Below, piece after piece: positions 17,522 to 17,590 of a DNA stretch of 17,590 nucleotides (the first letter of the stretch is position 1; each line of letters starts with the position of its first letter). The notes beneath the pieces are model-generated. The model had not been told where the DNA came from, did not search any database, and was given only the letters and a program-made list of their open reading frames with translations. The stretch is taken from assembly GCA_016292545.1 (NCBI GenBank), contig JAEDIG010000046.1, positions 1 through 17,590 on the forward strand, given 5' to 3'. Made by a program: the position numbers and the translations under genes. This DNA is from Bacteroidaceae bacterium. GTDB lineage: Bacteria; Bacteroidota; Bacteroidia; Bacteroidales; Bacteroidaceae.

Positions 17522-17557
17522 AAAGCCCCCCCCGTCTGCTTGGCGGACGGGGGCTTT
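17522..17557 (+). terminator. GC-rich hairpin closing the receptor-lipoprotein operon
   Basis: The left arm is AAAGCCCCC, with three further C bulged, then GTCTGC. A TTG loop follows, and the right arm is GCGGAC, GGGGG, CTTT. The result is about 15 base pairs including one G-T pair. It begins 45 bases after the lipoprotein stop. The downstream flank is CATCAAAAAAACG, so the only T-run is the CTTT within the stem; the U-tract is weak, but the position and stem strength support a terminator. Confidence 0.65.
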
Positions 17558-17590
17558 CATCAAAAAAACGAGCAATCCGTCCCCCCCCCG

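Overview
This window looks like a chromosomal segment from a GC-rich member of the Bacteroidales (Bacteroidota). Four things point there. Start codons lack Shine-Dalgarno sequences and sit behind AT-rich leaders. Bacteroidota-type -7 elements (TAnnTTTG) occur in the AT-rich gaps. There is a TonB-dependent receptor with an N-terminal carboxypeptidase-regulatory-like domain next to a surface-type lipoprotein. A secreted Tricorn-like protease and a gmd-fcl pair are also present. No tRNA, rRNA, CRISPR array, insertion sequence or phage gene was seen. No gap between genes exceeds about 145 bases.

Layout. (1) Positions 1-987, minus strand: a thiamine-phosphate-synthase/TenI-like gene followed by the 5' part of ribose-phosphate pyrophosphokinase, which runs off the window. 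(2) Positions 988-1106: a divergent promoter region with a TAnnTTTG element on each strand. (3) Positions 1107-4289, plus strand: a 1060-residue exported Tricorn-like S41 protease, ended by a strong hairpin that reaches into the last codons of the convergent gene. (4) Positions 4356-12618, minus strand: seven closely spaced genes read fabD, GH13 amylase, manC, gmd, fcl, XRE-cupin regulator, medium-chain acyl-CoA ligase. (5) Positions 12619-12761: a second divergent promoter region. (6) Positions 12762-17476, plus strand: a two-gene unit of TonB-dependent receptor and large lipoprotein, closed by a hairpin just before the window end.

How the genes work together. manC, gmd and fcl make up the de novo GDP-L-fucose route from mannose-1-phosphate and GTP, which in gut Bacteroidales feeds capsule and glycoprotein fucosylation. 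Fatty-acid initiation (fabD) and a cytoplasmic alpha-glucan hydrolase sit upstream of it; a cupin-type regulator with an acyl-CoA ligase sits downstream. The whole minus-strand run may be one transcript.

The receptor-lipoprotein pair has no SusD partner and no enzyme within its transcription unit. The lipoprotein contains what look like duplicated internal modules and a C-terminal choice-of-anchor-J-like domain. This pair is the most plausible candidate for a little-described system here. Its ligand cannot be read from the sequence. Everything else is well-known housekeeping or metabolism.
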